Shown here: in pieces, positions 44,038 through 55,549 of the stretch | How positions within the stretch are numbered: the stretch's first letter is position 1 | How the letters are laid out: every line of letters starts with the position of its first letter | Assembly (NCBI GenBank): GCA_051530055.1 | Contig: CM121341.1 | Coordinates: 3,844,001 to 3,908,000, forward strand | Origin: Neoechinorhynchus agilis | Taxonomy: Eukaryota; Acanthocephala | Direction of reading: 5' to 3' | DNA length: 64,000 nt | Made by a program: the position numbers and the translations under genes | Notes under the pieces: generated by a model | The model's database searches: none | The model's input: the letters and a program-made list of their open reading frames with translations, nothing else | Told to the model about the DNA's origin: nothing

Positions 44038-44613
44038 ATGATGCAAACAAAACTCAATGGCCCAAAGCGTGAAAAACCAATCGACAATAAGAAAAGTGGA
44101 AAATCTAGAAAGCGATCAAAACGGAACAATAATCGCGGTCCAACGACAAACCGTTTGATTATGCTCCGAAATCAAGTTCGGGACTTTTTCAACAATCTGA
44201 ACAAGGAAAAAGATGTTGAAAAATCTTAATCAACACAATCAGATTCAAATTCCTCAAGCCTAAAAATTCAAATATCGCAAAACACTTCAAGAAAAAATAA
44301 GCGAAAAATGTCTCGCAGTCGATCACGAATATTTACTCACGCTCACAATTCAGCCTTTACTAAAAACTCTCGGAGACATCAGAAGATTGCCATGGACATG
44401 TTCGAAGAAGAAGAGCTTAAAGAAAGACTTACTGAACTCGTGAAAGTCGTTAATTGAAACGATCAAGACATTGAAAATCAACGAAAGGAAATGGATTTAT
44501 GGGTAGATGCGGTATCCTCTTTAAGAGTAAACTCAAATATTTCAATCAGCGAAAAAGTGATCAAAAAGACAAGAAACGATTCAAAAACCAATTTATCGAT
44601 CGAAGACAGATAA
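44038..44613 (+). pseudogene. Coding-like frame with two internal stops
   Basis: From ATG 44038 the same frame can be read for 192 codons to TAA 44611, broken only by TAA at 44227 and TGA at 44455. The content stays protein-like across both stops: a Lys/Arg-rich N-terminus (SGKSRKRSKRNNNRGPTTNR), a Ser/Arg region (KRKMSRSRSRIFTHAH), an acidic helix (DMFEEEELKERLTELVKVVN) and a second helix (QRKEMDLWVDAVSSLRVN). AATAAA follows at 44645. A recent pseudogene, read errors or stop readthrough are possible. I recognise no family; the basic region suggests a nuclear protein. Confidence 0.55.
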
Positions 44614-44797
44614 AGGAAATCGTTTAGATCTATTTTGGCGATCGAATAAAAATTAAAAGCGCACCTCTGTAAAAATTCAAAGCACTTTTAAGTCGATTTT
44701 ATTAAGTACTATTTCTTGGTCATTAATGGAGCATAGTAAAATAGTTTCTGTTAAATATCTATCCTTAAAACTAATCTAACTAGTAGCGAAGAAAGGT

Positions 44798-47700
44798 CTA
44801 AAACTCCAAAACGACCGGAGCAACTCTCAATTGAGCATCTCCAGAAACGTGCTGTTCATCATTTATGCTACTATTGTGAATGATACGGTGACCATATTCC
44901 TTGCGAACATTGCTAAAACCTTCACCGCCGTCATCATCACATTCATCGTCATCATCATCGCATTCATCGTCATCATCATCACATTCATCGTCATCATCGC
45001 CCCCATCACAACTGCCCTCTGTAGTCGTTGTCTTGTAAATAGTAGTATCGCCACCGCCGCCAATGTCTGTGGTTGTTGTCTCCTCCGTAGTAGATTCGCC
45101 ACCTCCGCCGTCTTCTGTAGTTGTCTCCTCTGTAGTTGTTTCACCACCGCCGCCGTCTTCTGTGGTTGTTGTCTCCTCTGTAGTTGTTTCACCACCTCCG
45201 CCGTCTTGTGTTGTTGTCTCCTCTGTAGTTGTTTCACCACCTCCGTTGCCCTCTGTAGTTGTTGTCTCTTCCGTAGTTGTTTCACCCCCGCCGCCAATGT
45301 CTGTGGTTGTTGTCTCCTCCGTAGTTGTTTCGCCACCTCCGCCGTCTTCTGTAGTTGTCTCTTCCGTAGTTGTTTCACCACCGCCGCCGTCTTCTGTGGT
45401 TGTTGTCTCCTCTGTAGTTGTTTCACCACCTCCGCCGTCTTCTGTTGTTGTTGTCTCCTCCGTAGTTGTTTCACCGCCTTCCTCATCTTCTGTAGTTGTT
45501 GTCTCTTCCGTAGTTGTTTCACCGCCTCCCCCATCTTCTGTGGTTGTTGTCTCCTCTGTAGTTGTTTCACCACCTTCGCCGTCTTCTGTGGTTGTTGTCT
45601 CCTCCGTAGTTGTTTCACCGCCTCCCCCATCTTCTGTGGTTGTTGTCTCCTCTGTAGTTGTTTCACCACCGTCGCCGTCTTCTGTGGTTGTTGTCTCCTC
45701 CGTAGTTGTTTCACCGCCTCCCCCATCTTCTGTGGTTGTTGTCTCCTCTGTAGTTGTTTCACCACCGCCGCCGTCTTCTATTGTTGTTGTCTCTTCTGTA
45801 GTTGTTTCACCACCGCCGCCGTCTTCTGTGGTTGTTGTCTCCTCTGTAGTTGTTTCACCACCTCCGCCGTCTTGTGTTGTTGTCTCCTCTGTAGTTGTTT
45901 CACCACCTCCGTTGCCCTCTGTAGTTGTTGTCTCTTCCGTAGTTGTTTCACCCCCGCCGCCAATGTCTGTGGTTGTTGTCTCCTCCGTAGTTGTTTCGCC
46001 ACCTCCGCCGTCTTCTGTAGTTGTCTCTTCCGTAGTTGTTTCACCACCGCCGCCGTCTTCTGTGGTTGTTGTCTCCTCTGTAGTTGTTTCACCACCTTCG
46101 CCGTCTTCTGTGGTTGTTGTCTCCTCCGTAGTTGTTTCACCGCCTCCCCCATCTTCTGTGGTTGTTGTCTCCTCTGTAGTTGTTTCACCACCGCCGCCGT
46201 CTTCTATTGTTGTTGTCTCCTCTGTAGTTGTTTCACCACCGCCGCCGTCTTCTGTGGTTGTTGTCTCCTCTGTAGTTGTTTCACCACCTCCGCCGTCTTG
46301 TGTTGTTGTCCCCTCTGTAGTTGTTTCACCACCTCCGCCGCCCTCTGTAGTTGTTGTCTCTTCCGTAGTTGTTTCACCCCCGCCGCCTCTGTGGTTGTTG
46401 TCTCCTCCGTAGTTGTTTCGCCACCTCCGCCGTCTTCTGTAGTTGTCTCTTCCGTAGTTGTTTCACCACCGCCGCCGTCTTCTGTGGTTGTTGTCTCCTC
46501 TGTAGTTGTTTCACCACCTCCGCCGTCTTCTGTTGTTGTTGTCTCCTCCGTAGTTGTTTCACCGCCTCCCCCATCTTCTGTAGTTGTTGTCTCTTCCGTA
46601 GTTGTTTCACCGCCTCCCCCATCTTCTGTGGTTGTTGTCTCCTCTGTAGTTGTTTCACCACCTCCGCCGCCTTCTGTGGTAGTTGTCTCCCCTGTAGTTG
46701 TTTCACCACCGCCGCCGTCTTCTGTGGTTGTCTCCTCTGTAGTTGTTTCACCACCTCCGCCGTCTTCTGTAGTTGTTGTCTCTTCCGTAGTTGTTTCACC
46801 ACCGCCGCCGTCTTCTGTAGTTGTTGTCTCCTCCGTAGTTGTTTCACCACCTCCGCCGTCTTCTGTAGTTGTTGTCTCTTCCGTAGTTGTTTCACCACCG
46901 CCGCCGTCTTCTGTGGTTGTTGTCTCCTCTGTAGTTGTTTCACCACCTCCGCCGTCTTCTGTGGTTGTTGTCTCCTCTGTAGTTGTTTCACCGCCTCCCC
47001 CATCTTCTGTGTTGTTGTCTCTCGTAGTTGTTCACCCCCCCTCTTCTGTGTTCCCCTGTAGTTGTTTCACCACCGCCGCCGTCTTCTGTGGTTGTCTCCT
47101 CTGTAGTTGTTTCGCCACCTCCGCCGTCTTCTGTAGTTGTTGTCTCTTCCGTAGTTGTTTCACCACCGCCGCCGTCTTCTGTAGTTGTTGTCTCTTCCGT
47201 AGTTGTTTCACCACCTCCGCCGTCTTCTGTAGTTGTTGTCTCCTCCGTAGTTGTTTCACCACCGCCGCCGTCTTCTGTGTGTTGTCTCCTCTGTAGTTGT
47301 TTCACCACCTTCGCCGCCTTCTGTGGTAGTTGTCTCCTCTGTAGTTGTTTCACCACCGCCGCCGTCTTCTGTGGTTGTTGTCTCCTCTGTAGTTGTTTCA
47401 CCACCTCCGCCGTCTTGTGTTGTTGTCTCCTCTGTAGTTGTTTCACCACCTCCGCCGCCCTCTGTAGTTGTTGTCTCTTCCGTAGTTGTTTCACCCCCGC
47501 CGCCGTCTTCTGTGGTTGTTGTCTCCTCTGTAGTTGTTTCACCACCGCCGCCGTCTTCTGTGGTTGTCTCCTCTGTAGTTGTTTCACCACCTCCGCCGCC
47601 TTCTGTGGTAGTTGTCTCCTCTGTAGTTGTTTCACCACCGCCGCCGTCTTCTGTGGTTGTTGTCTCCTCTGTAGTTGTTTCGCCACCTCCGCCGTCTTCT

Positions 47701-50700
47701 GTAGTAGTTGTCTCATCCGTAGTTGTTTCACCACCGCCGCCGTCTTCTGTAGTTGTTGTCTCCTCTGTAGTTGTTTCACCACCGCCGCCGTCTTCTGTGG
47801 TTATTGTCTCCTCTGTAGTTGTTTCACCACCTCCGCCGTTTTCTGTTGTTGTCTCCTCCGTAGTTGTTTCACCACCTTCGCCGTATTCTGTGGTAGTTGT
47901 CTCCTCTGTAGTTGTTTCACCACCGCCGCCGTCTTCTGTGGTTGTTGTCTCCTCTGTAGTTGTTTCACCACCTCCGCCGTCTTCTGTTGTTGTTGTCTCC
48001 TCCGTAGTTGTTTCACCGCCTCCCCCATCTTCTGTAGTTGTTGTCTCTCCGTTGTTGTCTCTCTGTAGTTGTTTCACCACCGCCGCCGTCTTCTGTGGTT
48101 GTTGTCTCCTCTGTAGTTGTTTCACCACCTTCGCCGTCTTCTGTGGTTGTTGTCTCCTCCGTAGTTGTTTCACCGCCTCCCCCATCTTCTGTGGTTGTTG
48201 TCTCCTCTGTAGTTGTTTCACCACCGCCGTCTTCTGTTGTTGTTGTCTCCTCCGTAGTTGTTTCACCGCCTCCCCCATCTTCTGTAGTTGTTGTCTCTTC
48301 CGTAGTTGTCTCACCGCCTCCCCCATCTTCTGTGGTTGTTGTCTCCTCTGTAGTTGTTTCACCACCGCCGCCGTCTTCTGTGGTTGTTGTCTCCTCTGTA
48401 GTTGTTTCACCACCGCCGTCTTCTGTGGTTGTTGTCTCCTCTGTAGTTGTTTCACCACCTCCGCCGTCTTCTGTGGTTGTTGTCTCCTCTGTAGTTGTTT
48501 CACCACCGCCGCCGTCTTCTGTGGTTGTTGTCTCCTCCGTAGTTGTTTCACCACCGCCGCCGTCTTCTGTGGTTGTTGTCTCCTCTGTAGTTGTTTCACC
48601 ACCTCCGCCGTCTTCTGTGGTTGTTGTCTCCTCCGTAGTTGTTTCACCGCCTCCCCCATCTTCTGTGTTGTTGTCTCCTCTGTAGTTGTTTCACCACCTC
48701 GCCGCTTCTGTGGTGTGCTCTGTAGTTGTTTCACCACCGCCGCCGTCTTCTGTGGTTGTTGTCTCCTCTGTAGTTGTTTCACCACCTCCGCCGTCTTCTG
48801 TGGTTGTTGTCTCCTCCGTAGTTGTTTCACCGCCTCCCCCATCTTCTGTAGTTGTTGTCTCTTCCGTAGTTGTTTCACCACCGCCGCCGTCTTCTGTGGT
48901 TGTTGTCTCCTCCGTAGTTGTTTCACCACCTCCGCCGTCTTCTGGTTGTTGTCTCCTCCGTAGTTGTTTCACCACCGCCGCCGTCTTCTGTGGTTGTTGT
49001 CTCCTCTGTAGTTGTTTCACCACCTCCGCCGTCTTCTGTAGTTGTTGTCTCCTCCGTAGTTGTTTCACCACCGCCGCCGTCTTCTGTGGTTGTTGTCTCC
49101 TCTGTAGTTGTTTCACCACCGCCGCCGTCTTCTGTGGTTGTTGTCTCCTCTGTAGTTGTTTCGCCACCTCCGCCGTCTTCTGTAGTTGTTGTCTCTTCCG
49201 TAGTTGTTTCACCACCGCCGCCGTCTTCTGTAGTTGTTGTCTCCTCTGTAGTTGTTTCACCACCGCCGCCGTCTTCTGTGGTTGTTGTCTCCTCTGTAGT
49301 TGTTTCACCACCTCCGCCGTCTTCTGTGTCTTCTGGTTGTTGTTGTCTCCTCCGTAGTTGTTTCACCACCTCCGCCGTCTTCTGTAGTTGTTGTCTCTTC
49401 CGTAGTTGTTTCACCACCGCCGCCGTCTTCTGTGGTTGTTGTCTCCTCTGTAGTTGTTTCACCACCTCCGCCGTCTTCTGTGGTTGTTGTCTCCTCTGTA
49501 GTTGTTTCACCACCGCCGCCGTCTTCTGTGGTTGTTGTCTCCTCTGTAGTTGTTTCACCACCTCCGCCGTCTTCTGTTGTTGTCTCCTCCGTAGTTGTTT
49601 CACCGCCTCCCCCATCTTCTGTGGTTGTTGTCTCCTCCGTAGTTGTTTCACCACCCCGCCGCTTCTGTGTGTGTCTCCTCTGTAGTTGTTTCACCACCGC
49701 CGCCGTCTTCTGTGGTTGTTGTCTCCTCTGTAGTTGTTTCACCACCGCCGCCGTCTTCTGTGGTTGTTGTCTCCTCTGTAGTTGTTTCACCACCTCCGCC
49801 GTCTTGGTTGTTGTCTCCTCTGTAGTTGTTTCGCCACCTCCGCCGTCTTCTGTAGTTGTTGTCTCCTCCGTAGTTGTTTCACCACCGCCGCCGTCTTCTG
49901 TAGTTGTTGTCTCCTCCGTAGTTGTTTCACCACCGCCGCCGTCTTCTGTGGTTGTTGTCTCCTCCGTAGTTGTTTCCACCGCCGCCGTCTTCTGTAGTGT
50001 CATCATTTTCACATCCATCGCCGTCATCATCATCGCATTCATCGTCATCATCATCACATTCATCGTCGTCATCATCGCCCCCATCACAACCGTCCCCCCC
50101 CCCCGTAGTCCCCCCTGTTGTTGTCTCTCGTAGTTGTTTCCCACCCCGCCGTCTTCTGGTTGTCTCTCGAGTTGTTTCACCACCCCGCCGTCTTCTGTAG
50201 TTGTTGTCTCCTCTGTAGTTGTTTCGCCACCTCCGCCGTCTTCTGTAGTTGTTGTCTCTTCCGTAGTTGTTTCACCACCGCCGCCGTCTTCTGTGGTTGT
50301 TGTCTCCTCCGTAGTTGTTTCACCACCGCCGCCGTCTTCTGTAGTGTCATCATTTTCACATCCATCGCCGTCATCATCATCGCATTCATCGTCATCATCA
50401 TCACATTCATCGTCGTCATCATCGCCCCCATCACAACCGTCTTCTGTAGTTGTTGTCTCCTCTGTAGTTGTTTCGCCACCTCCGCCGTCTTCTGTAGTTG
50501 TTGTCTCTTCCGTAGTTGTTTCACCACCGCCGCCGTCTTCTGTGGTTGTTGTCTCCTCGTAGTTGTTTCCCACCGCCGCCGTCTCTGTTTGTCTCCTCGT
50601 AGTTGTTCCCACCCCGCCGTCTTCTGTGTTGTCTCTCCCCCCGCTTCTTGTGTTTCTCCGTAGTTGTTTCCCCACCGCCGCCGTCTTCTGTGGTTGTTGT

Positions 50701-50928
50701 CTCCTCAGTTGTTTTGCTGCAAATTGGTGGAATATATTTTAATATATATTGATTGCAGCAATCGCCTGCATTATGTCCATGTAGTTTTCCAGTGTAGCAT
50801 GGCTTTAATTTTACTGGAAAACGCTTTGAAATGCGTGTATTCTTGATATCGCCATGCAATGGTAATTCCGCAACCAAATGAATCAAGGTAGCGATTAGTG
50901 CAACTGTTGTTATTCTAATGATCTTCAT
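44798..50928 (-). CDS. Secreted Thr/Glu-rich mucin-like repeat protein
   Basis: ATG at 50928 begins a signal peptide (MKIIRITTVALIATLIHLVA). A Cys-containing segment of about 45 residues follows (KPCYTGKLHGHNAGDCCNQY, PPIC). Then come about 115 units of GETTTEETTTTEDGGG (48 bp). Asp/Cys blocks (CDDDDDECDDDD) interrupt near 50.4 and 50.0 kb and close the array at about 45.0 kb. A unique tail runs to TAG at 44798; AATAAA lies 95 nt later. Thr density suggests heavy O-glycosylation; the acidic charge fits an extracellular matrix, cuticle or mucus role (inference). About ten frameshifts lie in the array, many in messy stretches (50.57-50.65, 50.07-50.17, 48.69, 48.04, 47.0-47.06, 46.38 kb) that look like assembly errors. 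The length, nominally near 2,000 aa, is therefore provisional. Confidence 0.7.
45020..50710. repeat. 48-bp coding minisatellite array
   Basis: Basic unit (plus strand) GTAGTTGTTTCACCACCTCC plus 28 more bases, some units 45 or 42 bp. Variants (CCGCC/TCCGCC, CCCCCATCTTC, AATGTCTG) recur in the same order, giving higher-order blocks of several hundred bp; for example, the order at 45.06-45.78 kb is largely repeated at 45.79-46.2 and 46.37-46.65 kb. Two minus-strand frames and the plus-strand frames lack stops, which produces long spurious open frames on both strands. Confidence 0.95.
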
Positions 50929-51395
50929 CGGTTTAATGTTAATCGTTTTCAATACATTCTATGTCGACTTTCGTTGAGTTTTGTCGTATCTCTGTATGTC
51001 ACAAACTGCGCTTCATATGTTTATTGTTGTTGTCACATTCATAGAAGGAGTGATATACGCGGTTTTCTTGGTTTATGTTACTTTTGTTTCTATTGACAAG
51101 CCATTTTGTTTGTTTATGTTTTTACATGTTACCCATTTCTCGTTTAATTGTATCATAGAGAATATGTGTTAAAAGATTTTTTTTCGGACGTAGTCCACAT
51201 AATCGTCAATCACAAAGCATACGAATTAATTGGGATAAACAATGAACCATATAATCAGGAAGTGCGGCGTGTATTAACTAAAAAAATTCAGTCAGTGAAA
51301 TAATGCCCAACATAATGTGTTATGTCATTACTGATTGAAACCATAAAATAAGGGTAGACATCCTTTAAATCAAGCCTCGAATACTGTCTCTTGCC
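50929..51395. other. Upstream region of the mucin-like gene
   Basis: No gene is recognised. ATAAACATATG near 51018-51028 (minus sense) could be a TATA-like element about 90-100 bp before the start codon, but this is weak. Confidence 0.25.
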
Positions 51396-51860
51396 CTAAA
51401 TCTTACATATTATCTCATCCCAGGTCGGTAAAATATAACTATCGACACACAGGTGAATGTTTATTGTAACTCTGAAGTCACCACAAATTCGCAAATTTCC
51501 ATTGGATTTTCGTGTTAGCACGATTGGCGCCGCCCAGTCGATTGTATCGATGCTTAGAACTTTGGCATACAGATGCCGATGGATTTCCTGTTCGACTTCC
51601 GTTCGCATGGCTAGAGGGATTCGGCTGCTATTCCAACACCTGCGTACGGTCCCAGGTTTTAATAGTAAGGAAATTTCTGTGTTTAGCACTGGAGAAGTAG
51701 CTGGTTGAAATGCTCTATGATGCTTGCTCCCAACTCGCATTACCGAATTTGCATCTATGCGCCCCTTCAAATCCCTTTCGGCTGCTGCATTATCAGTTTT
51801 ATAACTCACGGTAGCAGGCCATGGCATCCGGAAAGCATGCATCCACGGTCGATTAGACAA
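51396..51860 (-). mobile_element. Ty3/Gypsy RT fossil fragment
   Basis: The minus strand reads VEQEIHRHLYAKVLSIDTID then WAAPIVLTRKSNGNLRICGD, the start of the Gypsy RT domain. It is a different subfamily from the 7-10 kb element, judged by sequence. Broken and isolated; no terminal repeats seen. Confidence 0.8.
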
Positions 51861-52063
51861 ACTGAACCTCCCCTGTTCGACTATTACGGCTTCTAGTATC
51901 CTTGTTTCGCCTTACAATATCACTTTCACTTTGCACCTGCCAAATGTTTTAAGCTTCTTGCCCCCCATAAACTGTAAGTGGTTTTGTTGACATTAGTATC
52001 GGTGCTCCAATAGTTTCCTAATGCTTGGCGAAGAAAAATTTTAATTTATTTATTAACTTAAAT
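51861..52063. other. No recognised feature
   Basis: Short spacer between the Gypsy fossil and the hammerhead-like motif. Nothing supported. Confidence 0.4.
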
Positions 52064-52091
52064 TTTCGGCCTGCTCGCTGGCCTTCTTCAG
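52064..52091 (-). ncRNA. Hammerhead-like core
   Basis: The minus strand reads CTGAAGA, AGGCC, AGCGAGCA, GGCC, GAAA. Stem II is GGCC with GGCC, and both invariant blocks are present. No stem III or cleavage triplet is clear after GAAA. It is the same motif class as at 42651 and 33094, most likely another Penelope pseudo-LTR scrap. Confidence 0.45.
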
Positions 52092-52393
52092 ACCGCTGCA
52101 CGGTGAGACTAATGTTTTGGCACAAAAATATTGGTTCGCGATTATCCTATGTTATTATTGCTAATCGCAGACCTATTTCCTTGGTCAGCACAGCAACCCG
52201 TAGGTTTTGAAGCCTAACGGAGCGAAGGTAAGATATGTAGCGAAGTTGCTGTATTTGGCAATTTTCCTTCGCTCCGCAGCAGTGGATACTTTGCCGGCGC
52301 CTTTCTTCGCAACCTCGAAGTTGCTCCTGGCCAATAACACATAAGACAGCTGCTGCGGCTCCCGGGGAAGACGGTCACTCCGTGCGATCGTTT

Positions 52394-54150
52394 TTAATCG
52401 AGGCGTCCTAGATTCCTTGGTTCGAGGACGATGGGAATGTTAATGTGGAACAAAACTTTGCTGATTATGTCGATGAGTGCCGAGTGTATCGGGAACCTCC
52501 CTGCCGAGCGCCTGCAACAGAGCCGATGCGTTCCAGCTTCGTCTACATGTGAGCCACAATGACATTGGTGCGGGATGATGCAAATATTCAATCCGAACCT
52601 GAGGCAAAATGAGATGCGCAATTTCTCGTCATCTAGTAATGTTCCCAAGCGTTCATTGGGCAAAGCTTCGAGCCATGATCCCGATTCTTTGGTCGAATTA
52701 GCCATCAGCCGAATTCGAGACATCTCATCCATCAGGTCCATTAAAGAGTTGTAAACCTGATGAACGAGCAGTGAGTCCCAAGATTGCTGTTTGGTGCAGT
52801 TTCGGTTGAGGATGATCCAATCCGGTTAGTGACGACCATTTCGATAGGGCCTCTTTGAGATGCCTTTCACTAACCTCATCGAAAACTTTTTCGAGTGTTC
52901 ATGACTCGCGCATATTGACGCAAGGAAGGAGGGTAAGGCAAGGTCACTCGTACGTCTAATGCCAGAACCAGCGAAAGATGCGGGCAAGGTTGTTTGCCTT
53001 CATGATAATTCGCCGAAGCTCACATTTAGAATGTTTTCAAGTTTGTCGCGTACGAGGTTGTCGAGCTTAGCCAAGTCGCTCTGATGGTTGAAGGTTAGAG
53101 TGGTTCTGAGGTTGTAGAGAAGCTTCGGTATGTAGAGGTAATTTTTGATGAGAAACACTGTCTCGTGGGTTTTTAGCTTTGTTGCCCTTTCACATAGTAG
53201 CTCCAGACTGGGCAGTTAGCCTTCGGTATCCATTGGAACGTTCTGCCCTAGAACGCATGAACCCAACAAACTAAGCTGATATAACTGAGTCGACCTCAAG
53301 CTTGGTGCGACGGGGGTAAAGTCGCGAAGTATGTTGGTCCGGTTCACCTCCTCCACGTTAATTGACAGTAGGTCACACTTCGAGAGGTTGAGCTCCAAAC
53401 CAAACGCTGAAATCGTTTCCGAAATTTTCTCCAGGTCCTTTAATACAATCTCCGGCTTGTATCCAAGAATAGCGTCATCTAAATACCACTCTTTGAATTT
53501 CGATCTGAGTGATGCCAGCGGGTATATCGCAAGTTAAAATCCGATCGGGTCCAGAGGATCTCCCGGTTGTACATCGGATTGAAACCAAATCAGGTTATTC
53601 TCCTAGAATAAATGGGTCTTCGAGCCATAAGTTTTGTTGAAATATGGAAGAGCTTCCGGAAGGTGATCTGAGATTCTGTTTAAAAGCATGTTTCTGAAGT
53701 CAATTTGTGCACAGCTTTTTGGTGGGGAGATAACTCAGTGACATTCCTCGGGGCATGCACGATCGCTTCTGATCCACATGATGTACAACAACCGAGTTGT
53801 ATGGGGCGAAGTACCAGGCCAACTTTCTGTGTGATCCTTTTGCATATGATTTTTGCGGATAATCTTCGCAGGGTACAGCTTATCGTAATCGGACGAATTC
53901 TCCTTTTTTGAAATACCGCACAGGGATGCAGGGAAGAAGAGCTGTTTTAGAATCGTACCAAGGTCTCCTCCCCTCAATAACCGACCTTGAGTAAAGCGTT
54001 TCCTATCGAAATCGCAGCGGATCAACTCGTTAAAGACATCATGTCTTTTTGATGCGGCGGGCGTAGACCATCTGTATGGAAAATTTCCTTTAGGGCGGGG
54101 ATTGAACAAGAAATATCTGAATTTATGCAAACAGCATTTATAAAATCGAA
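52394..54150 (-). mobile_element. REL-type LINE, RT to zinc finger, decayed
   Basis: Minus strand. RT start near 53900 reads RPITISCTLRRLSAKIICKR; palm/thumb near 53500-53220 contains WYLDD-like sequence then MELNLSKCDLLSIN. The C-terminal piece 52741-52394 reads SWLEALPNERLGTLLDDEKL, RFGLNICIIPHQCHCGSHVD, then RRSAGRFPIHSALIDIISKV. Zinc finger C-x-C-x(7-8)-H-x4-C plus an RH-like site identifies the R2/R4-like group. Several frameshifts. The PD-D nuclease core is cut off at about 52394. Confidence 0.7.
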
Positions 54151-54159
54151 ACAATCTAA

Positions 54160-54789
54160 CAAACGATTCATTAAAAAATTAAGAAGATACTCTCAATCGC
54201 GGATAAAAGATATTTTACTGCTAAGAAACATTTCGAAGGAAGCCAAAACACTTATAGGATGTTTTATATCCTCTAAGTCCGCTGTGACTTTGGTATCCCA
54301 CTGGTCAGACATACGCTTTATCTTTTATAACCTGACCAACGACCACACACACAAAACAACATTGTGCTGATGTTAATATCGATTACCACAACTTCTCCCC
54401 CTTATAATTGTTGAACCCTTATAAGTACTTGTCGAAAGGTAAAATCGGTTTTCGGAGTTGTCGAGTACTTCTTCTCAGCGTCATCGGCACATGGTCTTTG
54501 TTTCCTAGGACTTGCTGACCACCTACGATTGTAGCAGCGGGATGTTCCTTGGGGATTTGGACATCGACCATTTCTGGTACCGCGGTTCCTTGTGAAATAT
54601 TTCATAACAATAAAAGAATCTTTAATCGGGATTATGTTCACCAGCCTCCAAAGAAAGTGAATATGTCGATGACAATGGGAAATGTATAATGCAGTGCATT
54701 AAGCAAATCGATATCTACGGTTAAATCAAATGGCATTTCCTGTGGTTATCCAAAGAACAGGAAAACTTGGCGAAAACTGTCGAGGAGAA
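54160..54789. other. No recognised gene
   Basis: Short frames only. One at 54402-54641 (minus) is Arg/Lys/Cys-rich without a recognisable motif. Confidence 0.35.
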
Positions 54790-55086
54790 AAAGAAAGAGT
54801 ACAAAGCCACTATATTGATTATTCACGTTTTCAGCAGAAAATAACCAAACTGAACTCAAAATACGGCGGAAGTCGAGAATTTCGACATTAGCACATCACA
54901 AACTGATAGAATGTTGAATAAACCAAATTCAAGAAAAATCATAAAGTCAACGATTTCGATAACAAAGAACGAGGAAAAAGAAAGAGAATCAAAGGGAGAT
55001 CGATGTGTTCTATTGATAATATGGATCGGGACACTTGGAAAATGGATTTGTTGGGGAGGAGATAAAATGTCATCAAGGTTCTCATC
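54790..55086 (+). repeat. Dispersed repeat R2, copy 2
   Basis: Matches the reverse complement of 5690-5889. It directly precedes the first satellite monomer. Its last part (RxKGDRCVLLIIWI frame) runs without a visible break into the satellite-like sequence. Confidence 0.6.
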
Positions 55087-55549
55087 GTGGATGCGTACGC
55101 GGTTGAAAGCTTTACTCCTTTCGACGAAAGTCGGCTTGCTCAACCGCATTTTGATCAGTTTATGGATTGTCGACAGATTTCTCTACCGCATGTTATTTTT
55201 ATCGATTGTTCTTTATTTAAGCAATTGAAGCGGTTGAAAAACAAATCGATTTATTTTCGAACCAATATTTCAGAGTTTTACTCCTAATTTTGGTGAAAAT
55301 CAGTTTGCTCAACCGCATTTTGATCAGTTCATTGATTGTCGACTGATTTCTCAACCGCATGTTATTTTTGTCGATTGTTCTTTATTTAAGCAATAGAAGC
55401 GGTTGAAAAACAAATCGATGTATTTCCGAACCAATATTTCAGAGTTTTACTCCTAATTTTGGTGAAAATCAGTTTGCTCAACCGCATTTTGATGAATTGT
55501 CGACTGATTTCTCAACCGCATGTTATTTTTATCGACTGTTCTTTATTTA

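Noticed and set aside
44831-47296. 821-aa plus-strand Cys/Phe-rich frame over the minisatellite
   Set aside because: It is the antisense of the Thr/Glu repeat; the 48-bp unit lacks stops in several frames. The minus strand has the signal peptide, unique ends and poly(A) signal.
44863-49654. Minus-strand KQLQRRQQPQKT frames as a separate basic protein
   Set aside because: Same strand, shifted frame of the mucin-like repeat; the signal peptide leads into the acidic frame.
45063-50562. Plus-strand VVVSSVVVSPPPP frames resembling proline-rich proteins
   Set aside because: Another shadow frame of the same minisatellite, with no unique N-terminus or start context.
52757-52785. CTGATGA at 52757 as another hammerhead core
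   Set aside because: No GAAA at a suitable distance and no stem II pairing.
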